From contig JARQWU010000001.1 in assembly GCA_040182905.1 (NCBI GenBank), forward strand, positions 1 to 64,000: a stretch of DNA of 64,000 nucleotides, in the 5' to 3' direction. The position numbers were made by a program, and so were the translations under genes. Origin of the DNA: Barthelona sp. PAP020. Its lineage: Eukaryota > Metamonada: BaSk clade. The notes under the pieces are model-generated. The model was not told where the DNA came from and did not search any database. It worked only from the letters and a program-made list of their open reading frames with translations. Below, piece by piece: positions 1-11,600 of this stretch (positions are counted from its first letter, which is position 1; each line of letters begins with the position of its first letter).

Positions 1-1
1 T

Positions 2-463
2 GAGTTTATGCAAACTCAAGGTCATGCTGCTGCTATGGAGCTAAAGGATTACTTGGATGAAAAAGTTCATTCCAGACACAAATTTCATCAGAATGTTGAC
101 GATTTGCTCATTGATTTCAATCTGAAGAATGGCAATATTAAAGAGGCATTAATCCCTTTGGAAAGAAGTGTAGAGCGTTTGAAAGATCGAGATGTTTATG
201 CACAGTACTCTTCAGTGTTAGTCAGATACCTTTTCAGATATGTTCATATCTTGAATGAATCAGTTGAACTTCTTTTGAAAAAGAAAAAACAATTGAGCAA
301 AGTTGAAAAGACCACATTGAAACTTCATGTAAGTTTGCGAAAGATAAATGCAGATTTGATGGTTGAAACAGCAAAAATTATTTACGGTGAGACACATCCA
401 ATATTTGAAAGATATTCTGCCATGCAATCTTTTTTTGATACTCAACGCATTCGCAATAAATAG
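2..463 (+). CDS. 3' end of an unidentified helical (possibly TPR/SMYD-like) protein, truncated by the window edge
   Basis: The reading frame is open to the left edge: codons GAG TTT precede the first in-frame ATG at position 8, so the gene starts outside the window. About 153 residues remain. They are highly helical and charged, with a Lys-rich stretch (KKKKK-type) in the middle and a C-terminal segment GETHPIFERY. That segment resembles the G(E/K)xHP turn seen in TPR-like C-terminal regions, for example of SET/MYND proteins or kinesin-light-chain repeats. No catalytic motif is visible in this fragment. The family guess is weak and rests on that one turn plus the spacing of helices. The stop is TAG at 461-463. 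The gene is followed by an intergenic stretch holding a structured GC-richer patch. Confidence 0.6.
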   Translation, partial: EFMQTQGHAAAMELKDYLDEKVHSRHKFHQNVDDLLIDFNLKNGNIKEALIPLERSVERLKDRDVYAQYSSVLVRYLFRYVHILNESVELLLKKKKQLSKVEKTTLKLHVSLRKINADLMVETAKIIYGETHPIFERYSAMQSFFDTQRIRNK

Positions 464-514
464 TTAAGTTATTATTTTTCCTTTGTCCAAAACGTTTTCC
501 AAAACTTTTCAAAC

Positions 515-690
515 TTGAGAACAGGCGCCTTAGGTGATTCTTTTATTTCACAGGCTGTCCAGCGGAGAAGGCTGGCTATGCGGTATGTGAAATTCTTTGC
601 AGTGCTAATTGTTCAAAAGAGTCTAAAGGTTCTGATATTCTTGAAATTCATCTTAAATGTACAAGGTTTCTTACGGTTCACTTGTAAAAG
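515..690 (+). ncRNA. candidate structured non-coding RNA (family not recognised, strand uncertain)
   Basis: This intergenic patch is clearly richer in G+C (about half around 520-585) than the surrounding A/T runs and contains nested complementarity. GAACA at 519-523 pairs with TGTTC at 610-614. Inside it, ATTTCACA at 545-552 pairs perfectly with TGTGAAAT at 586-593. Inside that, CCAGC at 559-563 pairs with GCTGG at 571-575 around a seven-base loop. A separate hairpin pairs TACAAG at 660-665 with CTTGTA at 681-686. TGGCTATGCGG at 573-583 matches 10 of 11 positions of the Pol III A-box consensus, and GGTTCACTT at 675-683 partly matches a B-box. T-runs from about 800 could end a Pol III transcript. 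No tRNA cloverleaf, U-snRNA, SRP or RNase P core motif was found, so the identity is open. Confidence 0.35.
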
Positions 691-1030
691 GTCAAAAATA
701 TTGGAAAAACTGATGGTAAAGTTTCGTCTTTAAAGAAAAAGAGAAAGAGCAGCAAATTTCGATCGATGGGGTAAAAATAATCGCCTTTTGAACAACACTC
801 ATTTTATTTTTTAATATTTTTATTTAATTTTTTTTTTTTTTTGTGATTTTGCAAAAACTAAAGTTTTCAGTTGTTGCATCAAAATATAAAAAAAAACTCT
901 GTTAGAATTTCAAAGCATTTTTATTTTGACCCGTTTAATCTGAATAGAATTGCTGATAGGGAGCCTTGAAAATTTCTATGCCACCAAAAGAGCTACATCA
1001 AAAATAAAATGCTGAAAATATACATACTAT
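691..1030. other. intergenic stretch, no gene seen
   Basis: It is A/T-rich with a long T-run near 827-842. It lies between the candidate RNA and the 3' end of the topoisomerase gene. No convincing coding frame was seen. Confidence 0.6.
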
Positions 1031-3547
1031 TTACTGATTTACATCAAATTTCCAATCTCCAGGCGTTTCAAATGCCCATTGAAACTTTGTTCTTAAAATA
1101 GGCGTGTAAATTTTCCTCAAATGAACATCGTTTCTTCTACACCATGAGACAACAATTCTTGGGTCGATATAATTTGTGAGACTTGTTGTTAAAGCCACAT
1201 TTCTCAAAGTGCCTCTCATTTCTAAATTCATTGACCGTTTCTCCATGCTCTTTTCCACCTTTTCTAACGCACTTTTTGCTTGATTCAATGTCATATGCTT
1301 GACTATTCCAAATTTATAGATCTTGTCAGTGTCACCTAATCTTCTGATTTCATTTAATCCATAGGTTTTGGGATTCACATCATCAATAGATTCAATTACT
1401 TCCAAATTTTCAAGTTCGATCTCATCATCCATTTTGTTATTGTAGCTCTCGATCATTTTTGATGTCATCTTTCTCCAAACATATTCATCATCAGACAAAT
1501 AACCATCAGTCTCCCTTCTTTGAATTCGATCTATTAGCTGTTCTCTCCTATCATCTAACTCACTTATTTTATCGGCGTGTTTTTCAGTGACGTCATCATA
1601 ATTTTGAGAAATATTTCTTTGATGATTACATACAACAGCGACATGTTTATTGGCCTTTTTGAACCAAGCAACAAGTAAATCTTCGTTAGTAGTGTGTTCT
1701 TCAGGTGTATCTTTCCATAATTCTCTGTCTAATGTAACAGAAGCATTATATGTACGAATAACCTTGTTAGTTAAACCAGGCATTATTCCAGTTAGCCACT
1801 TATTCATTTCAGAGGCACTAACTGAGAATAAAGCATCGTCTTCTCTTCCAACAACTAATTCTTCCAATATTTTATAAACAATCTCATGGACCTTATGAGT
1901 TCTTCGATATGGAACAGAGTCTTTCCCTAAAAAGTCAAACTTGACATAGGCCCCTTCAAAATCAGCTTCAGATTCAGCTAACCATCTTGCAACATCAGGT
2001 TCTTCATCAGAACGATCAGGTAAATCACGTGTGAGTTCAATATGTCCTTTCTTCAATGTTGATACTCCAACCGTATCAGCTTCCTCTTGAAGATCTCTTT
2101 CACCTCCAGCACGGAAAGCAAACTTATCTATAAAATAAATGCAAACTGCTAATTCTCTTTCCTTCTTATTTTCTGACTCAAACAAAACTGAATATTCAGT
2201 TCTTAAGGTGTCAATCACCTCACCAAACATTCGAGCTTTTTCAAACTTTTCAATGTCATTTGTTGTTTTCCATAAGGAAGACGCTTTTAATCGAACATAT
2301 TTCATACCACTCAAAACACTATTTGGATATCGAGCCAGCCATTCTAAGGCAGGGGCATGATGTATGGCACACCATTCATGTCCATTAGGAGCTTTAGGAA
2401 TTGCTGCTTCCTTTCCAATATTCAATTCCACCTGTTCAGGCATAATTCTAGCCTTAATTGATCCAGCCAATGGATGATCACCTCTACCTCGAAATAGTCC
2501 AGGTGGTTCAACTGTAAACTGACCAATTTCTTGTCTTTCACCATCAACTATAGCAATGCCATATTTCTCTCTTAAAAGAGCATTTGCTTCTTTTATTTCA
2601 TCTTTCTCTTGTTTGGTTCGATTCTTTCTTATTTCTCTCAACTCATTCACATGCTCTATAATAAGACTAAAATCTAATAATTCAAACTTTTTTATTGGTG
2701 AATTTTTAGGTAATAATTTTTTAAAATCTTGAAAGAAATTTTGTTGAAATAGAGGCTTATGAACATGTTCCAAATGTGCTGTTTCTGCCCAAAAAGTCGC
2801 TGCTTCTTCAGCTTCGGCATTTAAATGAATTTGCTGCCCATCATAAATGATGGGTACATTATGACTTTCATAATCAGGTGGAAAATACACACCATTATGT
2901 TCAAGAGTCTCCCATTTATCTTCAGATGCAATAATTTCATTGTGTCTGTTGTAACGATCAATCATTTTCGGGTCTGGTATGGGAATTATTGGATCATCTT
3001 TCTTTTTACGTCCCTTTTTATCAATATTTGCCATAACATCCACAGATGCTTCTGATTTAACGGTAATTTCAGCTTTTACATTTTTCTTTGTTGCTTTCGT
3101 TTTTGTTTGATTGTTTGTAACCTTTTCTTTTAGTTTTTTTGAGTTTTCACGTTTTTCCTGTTTTGGTGGTTTTTCCTTTTTCTCTTTCTTTGTATCAACA
3201 GCTTTTTTTTTGGGAGTTTTGGTATTGACTGATTTAGCTTTTGATTTTTTCTTTGGTTTTTTCTTTTCAACAAGTTCTACTTCATCATCATCACTCTCTT
3301 CATCCTTTTTAGCACCTCTTTTTTTTCTTTTCTTTCGAAGAATAAAATCTTCATCATCACTTTCACTAGACACTTCCATTTCATCAGAAATATAGTTTTC
3401 ATCAGGGCTTCTTTTAAATTCCTCTTCATAAGGCTCCAAGTCATGCAATCGTTCATCATCTTCATTTTCCATGTGTTCAAAATCAGAATCGGATGATGGT
3501 ATGAAATCGCTTTCATTTTCATCATTTCTTTTCTTTTTAGGAGGCAT
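1031..3547 (-). CDS. TOP1: DNA topoisomerase IB (nuclear topoisomerase I)
   Basis: The 838-residue protein relaxes supercoiled DNA by nicking one strand through a 3'-phosphotyrosine. Residues 1-200 are a Lys/Glu/Asp-rich disordered nuclear tail, as usual for the family. The core starts near KWETLEHNGVYFPPDYE and includes PPGLFRGRGDHP. All catalytic positions are visible: Arg about 479 in DKFAFRAGGERD, Lys about 542 in FDFLGKDSV, Arg about 597 in VIRTYNASVTL, His about 642 in VCNHQR, and the nucleophile Tyr793 in SLTNYIDPRIVVSW. The C-terminal domain after the Tyr is the normal length. A coiled linker around residues 650-720 precedes the Tyr domain. ATG at 3545-3547 begins MPPKKKR, a sensible start. 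The enzyme should be active. Confidence 0.97.
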   Translation of the reverse strand: MPPKKKRNDENESDFIPSSDSDFEHMENEDDERLHDLEPYEEEFKRSPDENYISDEMEVSSESDDEDFILRKKRKKRGAKKDEESDDDEVELVEKKKPKKKSKAKSVNTKTPKKKAVDTKKEKKEKPPKQEKRENSKKLKEKVTNNQTKTKATKKNVKAEITVKSEASVDVMANIDKKGRKKKDDPIIPIPDPKMIDRYNRHNEIIASEDKWETLEHNGVYFPPDYESHNVPIIYDGQQIHLNAEAEEAATFWAETAHLEHVHKPLFQQNFFQDFKKLLPKNSPIKKFELLDFSLIIEHVNELREIRKNRTKQEKDEIKEANALLREKYGIAIVDGERQEIGQFTVEPPGLFRGRGDHPLAGSIKARIMPEQVELNIGKEAAIPKAPNGHEWCAIHHAPALEWLARYPNSVLSGMKYVRLKASSLWKTTNDIEKFEKARMFGEVIDTLRTEYSVLFESENKKERELAVCIYFIDKFAFRAGGERDLQEEADTVGVSTLKKGHIELTRDLPDRSDEEPDVARWLAESEADFEGAYVKFDFLGKDSVPYRRTHKVHEIVYKILEELVVGREDDALFSVSASEMNKWLTGIMPGLTNKVIRTYNASVTLDRELWKDTPEEHTTNEDLLVAWFKKANKHVAVVCNHQRNISQNYDDVTEKHADKISELDDRREQLIDRIQRRETDGYLSDDEYVWRKMTSKMIESYNNKMDDEIELENLEVIESIDDVNPKTYGLNEIRRLGDTDKIYKFGIVKHMTLNQAKSALEKVEKSMEKRSMNLEMRGTLRNVALTTSLTNYIDPRIVVSWCRRNDVHLRKIYTPILRTKFQWAFETPGDWKFDVNQ

Positions 3548-4036
3548 TATTTCGATAAAAAGACAATTTTTTTGAAGATTACTTTTTTTTTTTTCCCACA
3601 GAAAACTTTTTTGAAAAATGTTTGAGTCTTCGATTTCATCATTTTTCCTCTAAAATTCAAAATAAATAATGAAAACATAGAAATTTTCTTTGTTTGGTTA
3701 AAAAGAGATACTGTTAACTTTTGAATCTTTAAATAAATGTAAAAGGACGATTGATATCTTTATTTTGAGAACAAATTATTTTTGAAAGTTTAGAAAAAAC
3801 AACATTGCGAATAAAAAATTTATGGAATTGAAGAAATTTGCTTCTAGAGCTTCTTTGAAAATATTTGTCTTCAGAATCTGCATATAAATCTTCATTGTTT
3901 GAAAATTTGATAAAACAAAAAGATATGAAAGTTGGTTCAAAAAACAGTTGTTTTTGCTTAGCGTCAAATAAATGACGAAACTAAAAAAAAAATAGTGTCT
4001 ATTTACTTAATTGGTGCAAATGCAAAGTACAATTAA
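3548..4036. other. intergenic stretch, no gene seen
   Basis: A/T-rich spacer of 489 bp between two genes on the minus strand. A 63-codon frame at 3776-3967 has Phe/Leu/Asn composition typical of chance frames in A/T-rich DNA and is not called. Confidence 0.6.
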
Positions 4037-5266
4037 TTATTGATCCCAATCAAACTTAAATTCAAGATTCTTTTCGTCTCTAAGTTGGGTCATGGCCTTT
4101 TGCAATCCAGTTGGAATCATGATTCCACCAGCAGCCATTCTTTCTTTGTTAGCAAGATATTCCTTTTCACCATGAGTAAAAATTTTGTCACATCCAGGAA
4201 CTTTCTCAGCTGCTCTAAGTTTTCTGGTGATATCAGCAACACCTGCTTTACAAGTATCTAATCCTAAGAAGAATTCAGGATTGATGCACAGGAAACTATG
4301 TCCAAGTTCAATAGGAATCTTATTTCCCTTTTCATCAACACCAGTCAAATCGTGCATTTGATTACCTGCTTGTAAACAAGAAGACATAATTTCAACAAAG
4401 GTAGCGAAGCCATAACCCTTATAACCACCAGTCAATTCACCCATTCCTCCAATTGGACAACAAGCAGCTTTCTTCAAGGGTAAATCCTTCAAAATTTGTT
4501 TAGTATCTGTTCTATATTCACCATCAGTACCAATAACCAAACCAGAGGGAAGGTCTTTATCAGCACGACCATACATCTCGATTTTTCCACGTTGAACAAT
4601 AGATGTTCCGCAATCCAGAATCCAAGGAAATTCTTCATCAGAGGGAGCACAGAAAGTCAAGGGATTTGTTCCTAACATGGGTTCAACAGAAAAAGTAGGA
4701 GCGATAGAAGGACGAGCATTTGTAGTAACCATACCAATCATGCCAGAATCAATCATTCTACGACAATAATAACCACAATTTCCAAAGTGTGTGGAATTTC
4801 TGCAAACAACCATACCTAAGCCATATTGTTTTGCTTTTTCAATGGCCATATCAACGGCATATTGAGAAACAACATGTCCCATCCCATTATGACCATCAAT
4901 TACAGCCGTAGTAGGTGTTTCCTTTACAATCTCAATTTCAGTTTCAGGATTTAAAATACCAGCTTTAATACGATCACAATAAATTAATTTTAATCTGCCA
5001 ATACCATGAGAATCAATACCATGTTTGTCAGCATCGATTAAAACATCAGAAACGATTTGAGCATCTTTCTTTGGAACACCATAAGCTTCAAGAGCAATCT
5101 TCATAAAATTTTCCAAGGTTTCAAAATCCATGAAAATAGCACTTTCATCAGTGATTATGGGCAATCCATTAGGTTGGGGATTGAAACCTAACAAGTTACG
5201 GGACTTTCCAAGTTCAAAATCAAATTCTTCTTCAATTTGAGGTTCTCTTTTTGGTGAATCAGACAT
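4037..5266 (-). CDS. Ldh_2-family NAD(P)-dependent malate/L-lactate dehydrogenase
   Basis: The protein (409 residues from the chosen start) belongs to the malate/L-lactate/ureidoglycolate dehydrogenase family (Ldh_2), unrelated to the Rossmann-fold LDH/MDH enzymes. Family motifs are clear: DKHGIDSHGIGRL near the N-terminus, RNSTHFGNCGYY, MLGTNPLTFCAP, the ILDCGTSIVQRGKIE strand, and GGYKGYGFA. The likely reaction is reversible oxidation of a 2-hydroxyacid such as malate with NAD(P)+ in the cytosol; the exact substrate cannot be read from sequence. The frame extends 17 codons further to ATG at 5317, but that extension is Phe/Ile-rich and unlike the rest. The ATG at 5264-5266 (MSDSPKREP) lies 15 bases after an initiator-like TCATTTTTTT and is preferred. 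No targeting peptide is obvious. Confidence 0.92.
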   Translation of the reverse strand: MSDSPKREPQIEEEFDFELGKSRNLLGFNPQPNGLPIITDESAIFMDFETLENFMKIALEAYGVPKKDAQIVSDVLIDADKHGIDSHGIGRLKLIYCDRIKAGILNPETEIEIVKETPTTAVIDGHNGMGHVVSQYAVDMAIEKAKQYGLGMVVCRNSTHFGNCGYYCRRMIDSGMIGMVTTNARPSIAPTFSVEPMLGTNPLTFCAPSDEEFPWILDCGTSIVQRGKIEMYGRADKDLPSGLVIGTDGEYRTDTKQILKDLPLKKAACCPIGGMGELTGGYKGYGFATFVEIMSSCLQAGNQMHDLTGVDEKGNKIPIELGHSFLCINPEFFLGLDTCKAGVADITRKLRAAEKVPGCDKIFTHGEKEYLANKERMAAGGIMIPTGLQKAMTQLRDEKNLEFKFDWDQ

Positions 5267-5273
5267 TATTAAT

Positions 5274-5283
5274 AAAAAAATGA
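5274..5283 (-). promoter_or_regulatory. initiator-like TCATTTTTTT box upstream of the Ldh_2 gene
   Basis: On the minus strand the sequence TCATTTTTTT places its A 15 bases before the preferred start codon. Exactly the same ten bases precede the gene at 13878-14777. The form resembles the TCA(C/T)(T/A) initiator known from parabasalids. In such A/T-rich DNA the match could be chance. Confidence 0.3.
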
Positions 5284-5677
5284 TTGATGAAAAGTCATCA
5301 CAAGTTTTTTTTTTCATTCTTTTTCAATCAGAAATGTACAAACTTTTCGAAGATAGTGTTAATTTTTGTGTTAAAATGTAATAAATATAAGAATTTTGCA
5401 TGTCTTTTCAAAAAATATCTAAATTTTTTTTCTTTTTATGACATTTTTTCATTTATGCGTTTATCAAAAGTTATAAAAAATATTTTATGAATAATTTATC
5501 CAAAAAAGAAATTGGATTATTCTAAGTCTGAAAAAAAAAAGATTTATCTTGAATTTTGAGAATTAACATAATTCTTGCGCTTATCCAAATTTACAATGAT
5601 TTAAAATAAATTAAAAAAATCTAATTGCACATCACGTGAAAAGTTTATGAAAAAATAAAATCACAATCACAACTAAT
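5284..5677. other. intergenic stretch, no gene seen
   Basis: A/T-rich spacer with homopolymer runs. A CACGTG palindrome sits near 5632-5637. No coding frame or RNA fold is convincing. Confidence 0.6.
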
Positions 5678-8600
5678 TTATTTGTTTGACCATTCAATAT
5701 CAATTTGAAATCGACTACAATAGACGGTAATTTCAAAAATTACTTTTGAAGGATTATTTTCTTCAATAAAAGGAATGACAGAGAATTGATAACCAGAACT
5801 TGGTTCTAAAATAGCTCTAGTTAAATTGGTTTTATCTCTTGAAAAATTAGGAGAGCAAACGAATTCAAATTCAAAGCTGTCTTTTATTGGAACATCAAAA
5901 TGTTTAATTAGAGCACAATAAAGAGGAACTGCCTTTGTTCTTTGAACAATCTCAATAAAAATTTCCACTTCATCTTCATTTTTCATTTTAGAACAATCTA
6001 AATGAAACTGTGGAGCAAAATGTAATGTTGAAGAATTCATTTCAAATGTTTGAATTTGTTTATCCGTCATAACATGCTTTAATTTGGTTTTAAAATTTTG
6101 TTTGAATAACAAACATTGAGAAAAGATAATCATTTCATCCAAAAGTTCTCCCAATGTTAACCAATAACCTTGAATATGTGATGAACGGTTAGATTTGGAA
6201 GATAGAATTGTGTGAGCTTTATTTTTTAATTTTTGCGTCCAATTCATTGAATGTTCTCTATAACAACCCTCAAAATTGGATTCTTGATCTTTAAAATCTT
6301 CAAAACATTCCAAACATTTGTTGTTTATTGGAGAGACATAAAATAGTAATAGTTTACAATTATTTGCATCACCATCTTCAAACACACCAGCAATTCGAAA
6401 AACGGTATCTGAAGGCAATCCCAATTCGGTTAATACACATGTACCATCAATGCAATAAGACTGATGATTTTCTTTTGTTTTGCATAAAGTGATACAATTT
6501 TGTAGATTATCAATAATTTTGGTGTAAAACTTTTGAATTAGAATCGAATTGTTGAATATTGTACGTTTTTCAAAAGTATCAACATAGCATCCAAATACTA
6601 TTTTCAATCCATCAACCAAAGTCAATTTTTTGGATAAATTTTCATAATTTCCATAAATTTTGGCAAAAAGTTTCTCCAAAAGCGGAAAGAATATTTGACT
6701 TGAATCAACACCTCTTCCAAAAACTAATTGATTGAGTATTGAAGGAAAAAATGTGTCTAAAACTTCATATTTTTCTTGCAAAGTGTTCAAATCATAGTAT
6801 TTCATCAAAAAAACTCCTGATTGCTTGTCAAATCGTATCAATAATTCATTTAACTTTTGATTTTGATTCAAACATTGGATTAAAGTAATAATATTACCTA
6901 ATTCACTTCTGTTATCACCTTGAACAAAAGGTATAGAAGCATCTCCTACACTCCAATGAGAAAACAATTTTTGAAAACCGCAGATCTTTATAGAAATCAT
7001 TTCATACTTTTTACCAAAAATACTTCTCAAAAACTTATGATCAGAGTATTGTTTTTCATGCAGTCTTGAAAAACTTAAAATTTTCAAATATTCAACCAGA
7101 TTTTTGGTTAATTCTTCATTTGATTCGATCGAAGGTTTATTCATCAATTTACCTTTGAAATCATGGAAATCCGCTTCAAATCTAGAGATGTTACTTTCTA
7201 AAATTTCAACTTCTTTCAATACAACTCTTGTTTGATCATTTAAATCAATAAAACATGACTTTATATCCTTTAAAAGTTTATTGAAATGTAAAAATTCATT
7301 CAAATTTTCATTAAAATCAACCTCATTTGCTTGAGCAAATATTTGCTGAAAAAATTCAAACTCATCAAATAATGTTCTTATTCTTGTTTTTACTAATCTC
7401 ATTTTTTGTTTTAAATCTTGTTCTGTTGGAATAATTTCTGCTTCATTTTCAATATCAACAATCATTTCCATCGAATCTCTACCGTAATTTGATCTTGATT
7501 TCACATAAACACGTTCTACCAAATCAATTTCATCAATAACATCCAAAACATCCATTTCACTTTCATCTTCGATAGTTTGAATACTTTCATTTTCATAAAC
7601 AAAATTCTGTTTGTCACCATTATCATATTCTTCTTCTTTTTCTTCTTCGTATTTGATTGAATCAACTGTGTTATTCGATACCACAGATGTATTCTGTATT
7701 AATTCAACAATTTCAGTATCTGTATCATTTGGTTCATTCATGGTCTCTTCATAAGAATCTGTGTTGTAATATAAGTTATCATTTGAAACAGTTGATATGC
7801 TTTCATTTTCATTCATTATGCATTTGTTAGTCATTTCATCAAACGTATCATCATCATTCACTATGTTTAGAGCTGCTCTAAATGTTACAAATTCAGATTT
7901 TACATCATATTCACATAATACATCATCATTTGATTCCAAACCATCAAATGTTATTGTTCTCTTGACTGAGGTGTTCGTATCTGTTGTTAAACGATCAACC
8001 TCTTGTTTCATCTGACTGTTTTCATTATTATCACTCTCAAATGAATTAAATTTCACGATACAAAACTCAACATCATCAATATCTACAATATTAAACTCTA
8101 ACCTTTGTTTAACAAAATTTCTGAAATTTTCCCGCAATTTCTCACCAAGTTCAGCATGAGATCGAACCAAATTCATATTGAAATATGGACAATGAGTTGT
8201 CTTCCATTTTGTTATCAAATGTAAAGCATTAACCAATTCTAACTCAATTAATTGATGTAAACGAACATAAAAATACCCTAATAACCGCTTTTGCAAAAAT
8301 TTCAACTCTTTCAACTGTAATTCGTAATTCTTTATTTGATTCAGCAATTGATTCTTATCAAACATGCGATCTACTTCATCACAAAAACTTAAAATTTTTA
8401 ACCCAACATCGGAAATGTCCGAAGTATTGGAGATTTCATCTGGTTCATCTTCCTCGTATTCATCAAACTCTTTTTCTCTTATCTCATTCTTTTCAATAAA
8501 AAAAAATTCGGTGTCAACTTGTTTTTGATTTCTTTCATTTTGTCTTTGTTCAACTATCTCCTCAATGGTTATTGTCTTATAAGCTGGATCAATAACAATT

Positions 8601-11600
8601 TTATCCAAACTTCTGTACTGTTTTTTCAAAGAATGTATGTTTTCTTTTAAAAATTTTATGTATTCTGAAAATAGTATTGAATCATTTTTGTTCACAAACT
8701 TTTCAAAATTTTCGAAATTTTTGAAAGAAAATGCAGAATTTCCATCATTGACATTGTCCAAAAACTCACTATTGAAAATAGTTTCATTGAATGAACCAAC
8801 GGAACCATTAAAACTTGTTGGACTTATGGGGTCAATTAAATTTAAAGGGTTTACAAGGGAACAAGAAGTTTGTTGTTGGGGTATTGAAGAAGTTGGGGAT
8901 ATATCATCTATATCAGGAGAAGATTGATCGGCAATCTTTTGTTGTTTTTGTGGGGAACTTTGGGTATGTTGGGAATAATGAGAATGAAGGGTGGTTGAAT
9001 CATTATGTAAACTTTCCAATTTTTTAAAATGCTTTCTAAAACCTTTTAAAATATATTCAACACTATTTTTATACACGTTATTCAACAAATTTTCATTTAA
9101 AAGAGGTGCTATTTCAACAAAATAATTTGTGTGTTGATAACCATTTAAAATACGAAATATATAGACTAAAACAGAATTTGAATAAAAGACCAACATACTT
9201 GTATTAGAATAATACAAAAATACGCTCAAAAAATTGTAAAATAACCAACCATATAACATTATGAAGATCATGAAAATACCAATTCTTGACTCAATTATTT
9301 GATCCTTTTCGTTGATAAAAAAGGTAGGATTAAGGTTTTTTGCAACATATACCTTGTTTGATAAAGTCAAAAAGGCTTCACTAGGAATTCTAACAATAGC
9401 CAAAAAAACTAAAACAAAAACTACCAAAGAACAAATATACATGTAATCATTGGTACCAGTTTTACCATCACCAGAAAGAAACATGAAAAAAATACCAAAA
9501 AATCCACAAAGGATCATTCCTAAAACATAAATAATGCTTATTCTATTGATAGATTGTTTCTTTTTAATTTTTTTGATTAGAAAAAGATGAAAGAAAGGAG
9601 AAACAAAGATCAAAAAAAATATGAACAAAAAAAATCCAAAACGAATATAAGTATACATACCATCATATAATATGAAAAAAAATCCCAAAGAAATGATGAA
9701 ATGAAAGCAAAAAGGAAAAATTAATTTTTTTTTTTCACCAGTATTTAAATCAATTGCTACTTTTAGAATACTTACAGATAATATTAAATTGGTTGAAAAC
9801 AAAATCAAAAAGAAAGAATAATCCATTTCAGTATTTTGTAATTTTGTGGTAGATGCGGAAAAAAAATACAAATAATTACTTGCCAAAATAGTGATGAAAT
9901 AAATGGCTAAACAAGTATGTAATGAATATCTAAAATGATTTGGAGCTTTTTTCGAATTATAAATTTTAGCTAATAAAGAAATCATGCTTAAAATCATGGA
10001 TCCTAAGGTGATTTTACGATATGATGTTTCAATAAACATAAAATAGATACATATTATCAAGCATAATCCTTGAATTATACTGAAAATATATCTTAAATAA
10101 ATAATTTTTCTGGCCATTATCTCCAACTTTGTACCATGAAATCTTTCATCAACTTTCCAACGTGATCGAACTAAAAAACAAGAAAACCAATTGATATAGA
10201 AACATAATATGTATGAACTTATGGCAAAAAAAAACTTAAATGCTTCAGGAACAAAATGAACCAAGATTAAAATCAATATTAAAAACATCGTGAGTATTAA
10301 ATACTGATAAGTTAATCTTTTAGGAAATTTCCCTTGAAATACATTCAAAATGATATCTTTGGTCCAATTATCTTTTAACCAATAATTCTCAATATCATCA
10401 TCATCATCATCTTGATGCTTCTCCTTTTCCCTTTCCTCTTCCTCATCTTCCTCTTGATCATTCATCTTCTTTTTCTTTAGTATGATCGTATCATAAAGAC
10501 TTTTTTCAAAATTGGTAGAAGTAAATATTCGAGTTATAACATCCAAATCTTTTGCTTTAAAAGGTTTTAAAAAATGACAACCAATGATAAAAATCACTAT
10601 CAAGCAAAAACTACCAAAAAAATATAAAACAACTTGAATATTTTGAAAAATTAAGCCTGTAAACTTCCATTGAAATAAATATCCAATAAATAAACCAATA
10701 AAAGCACAAATTAAATTCTTTAAAAAATTTTTAATCAAAAATTTATAAAATTCAAACTTTTTGATATTACAATGCAATTTTGTCTTAAACTTATCAATTT
10801 CTTGTTGTATTAAAGAAGGCTTTTCAAATAAATATTGTATTTCAGTTTTATATCTTCGTACATTGATTAAAAATATGTAAAACACAAAATCAACCAATAT
10901 ATAACTTAAAAAACTAATCAAATAAATAGTTTCATAACCAATATTTGTTAAAAGCTGTTTGTTTTCAATCAAAAGTGAATAAACTAACACACTAAAGCTA
11001 AATGTAATCGGATTAAATAATGTTAACAAACAAAAAAAATTGTTCGAAAAATAAATCACGAGATAAAGCAAACTTTTGAAAATTAAAAAATTTTCCAATT
11101 GATAAAAGACATTGATATATTTCTCATCATGTACAATTCTGAAATCATTCAAAATTCCAAACAATAACATGAAAAAATTATTGATTCGAAAGAAATGGTT
11201 CATATAAGACTTATTTGTAAATTCAAAATTCTTTCTTTCAAAAAAAAAGCCAACTACCATCTTCATATCAATGTTGTAATATTCTTTTGTCTTATAAGTC
11301 GAAGAAAATATGATTTCAAACATAAAAAAAGGAAAAAAATTGTAAAAATCATAGTATTTATCTAAAACACTATATTTATAAATAATTTGAAACCAAAAAA
11401 AACAAAATATTAATGATAAACAATAAAAAAAGGCTTTAAACCGAAACGTAATGAAAATTGATTGATAAAAAATTCGAAAATTAATTAAAGTTAATAAATA
11501 TATGATTAAACACATAATAATTAAATGAATATTATAATATGTCAGGTTATCCAAAACAAGGTAATGTTTTGAATATTTTATTATTGTAAAAACAATAACT

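Noticed and set aside
560-690. A tRNA gene suggested by the A-box-like and GGTTC elements
   Set aside because: No acceptor stem or anticodon arm can be drawn at normal spacing; the two boxes are about 100 bases apart.
515-733. 72-codon plus-strand frame over the candidate RNA
   Set aside because: The composition is not protein-like, it overlaps strong nested RNA helices, and nothing resembles a domain.
783-790. U5 snRNA loop-like GCCTTTT
   Set aside because: Only seven bases match and no flanking stem closes the loop.
3776-3967. 63-codon minus-strand frame
   Set aside because: Phe/Leu/Asn-rich chance frame in A/T DNA with no domain features.
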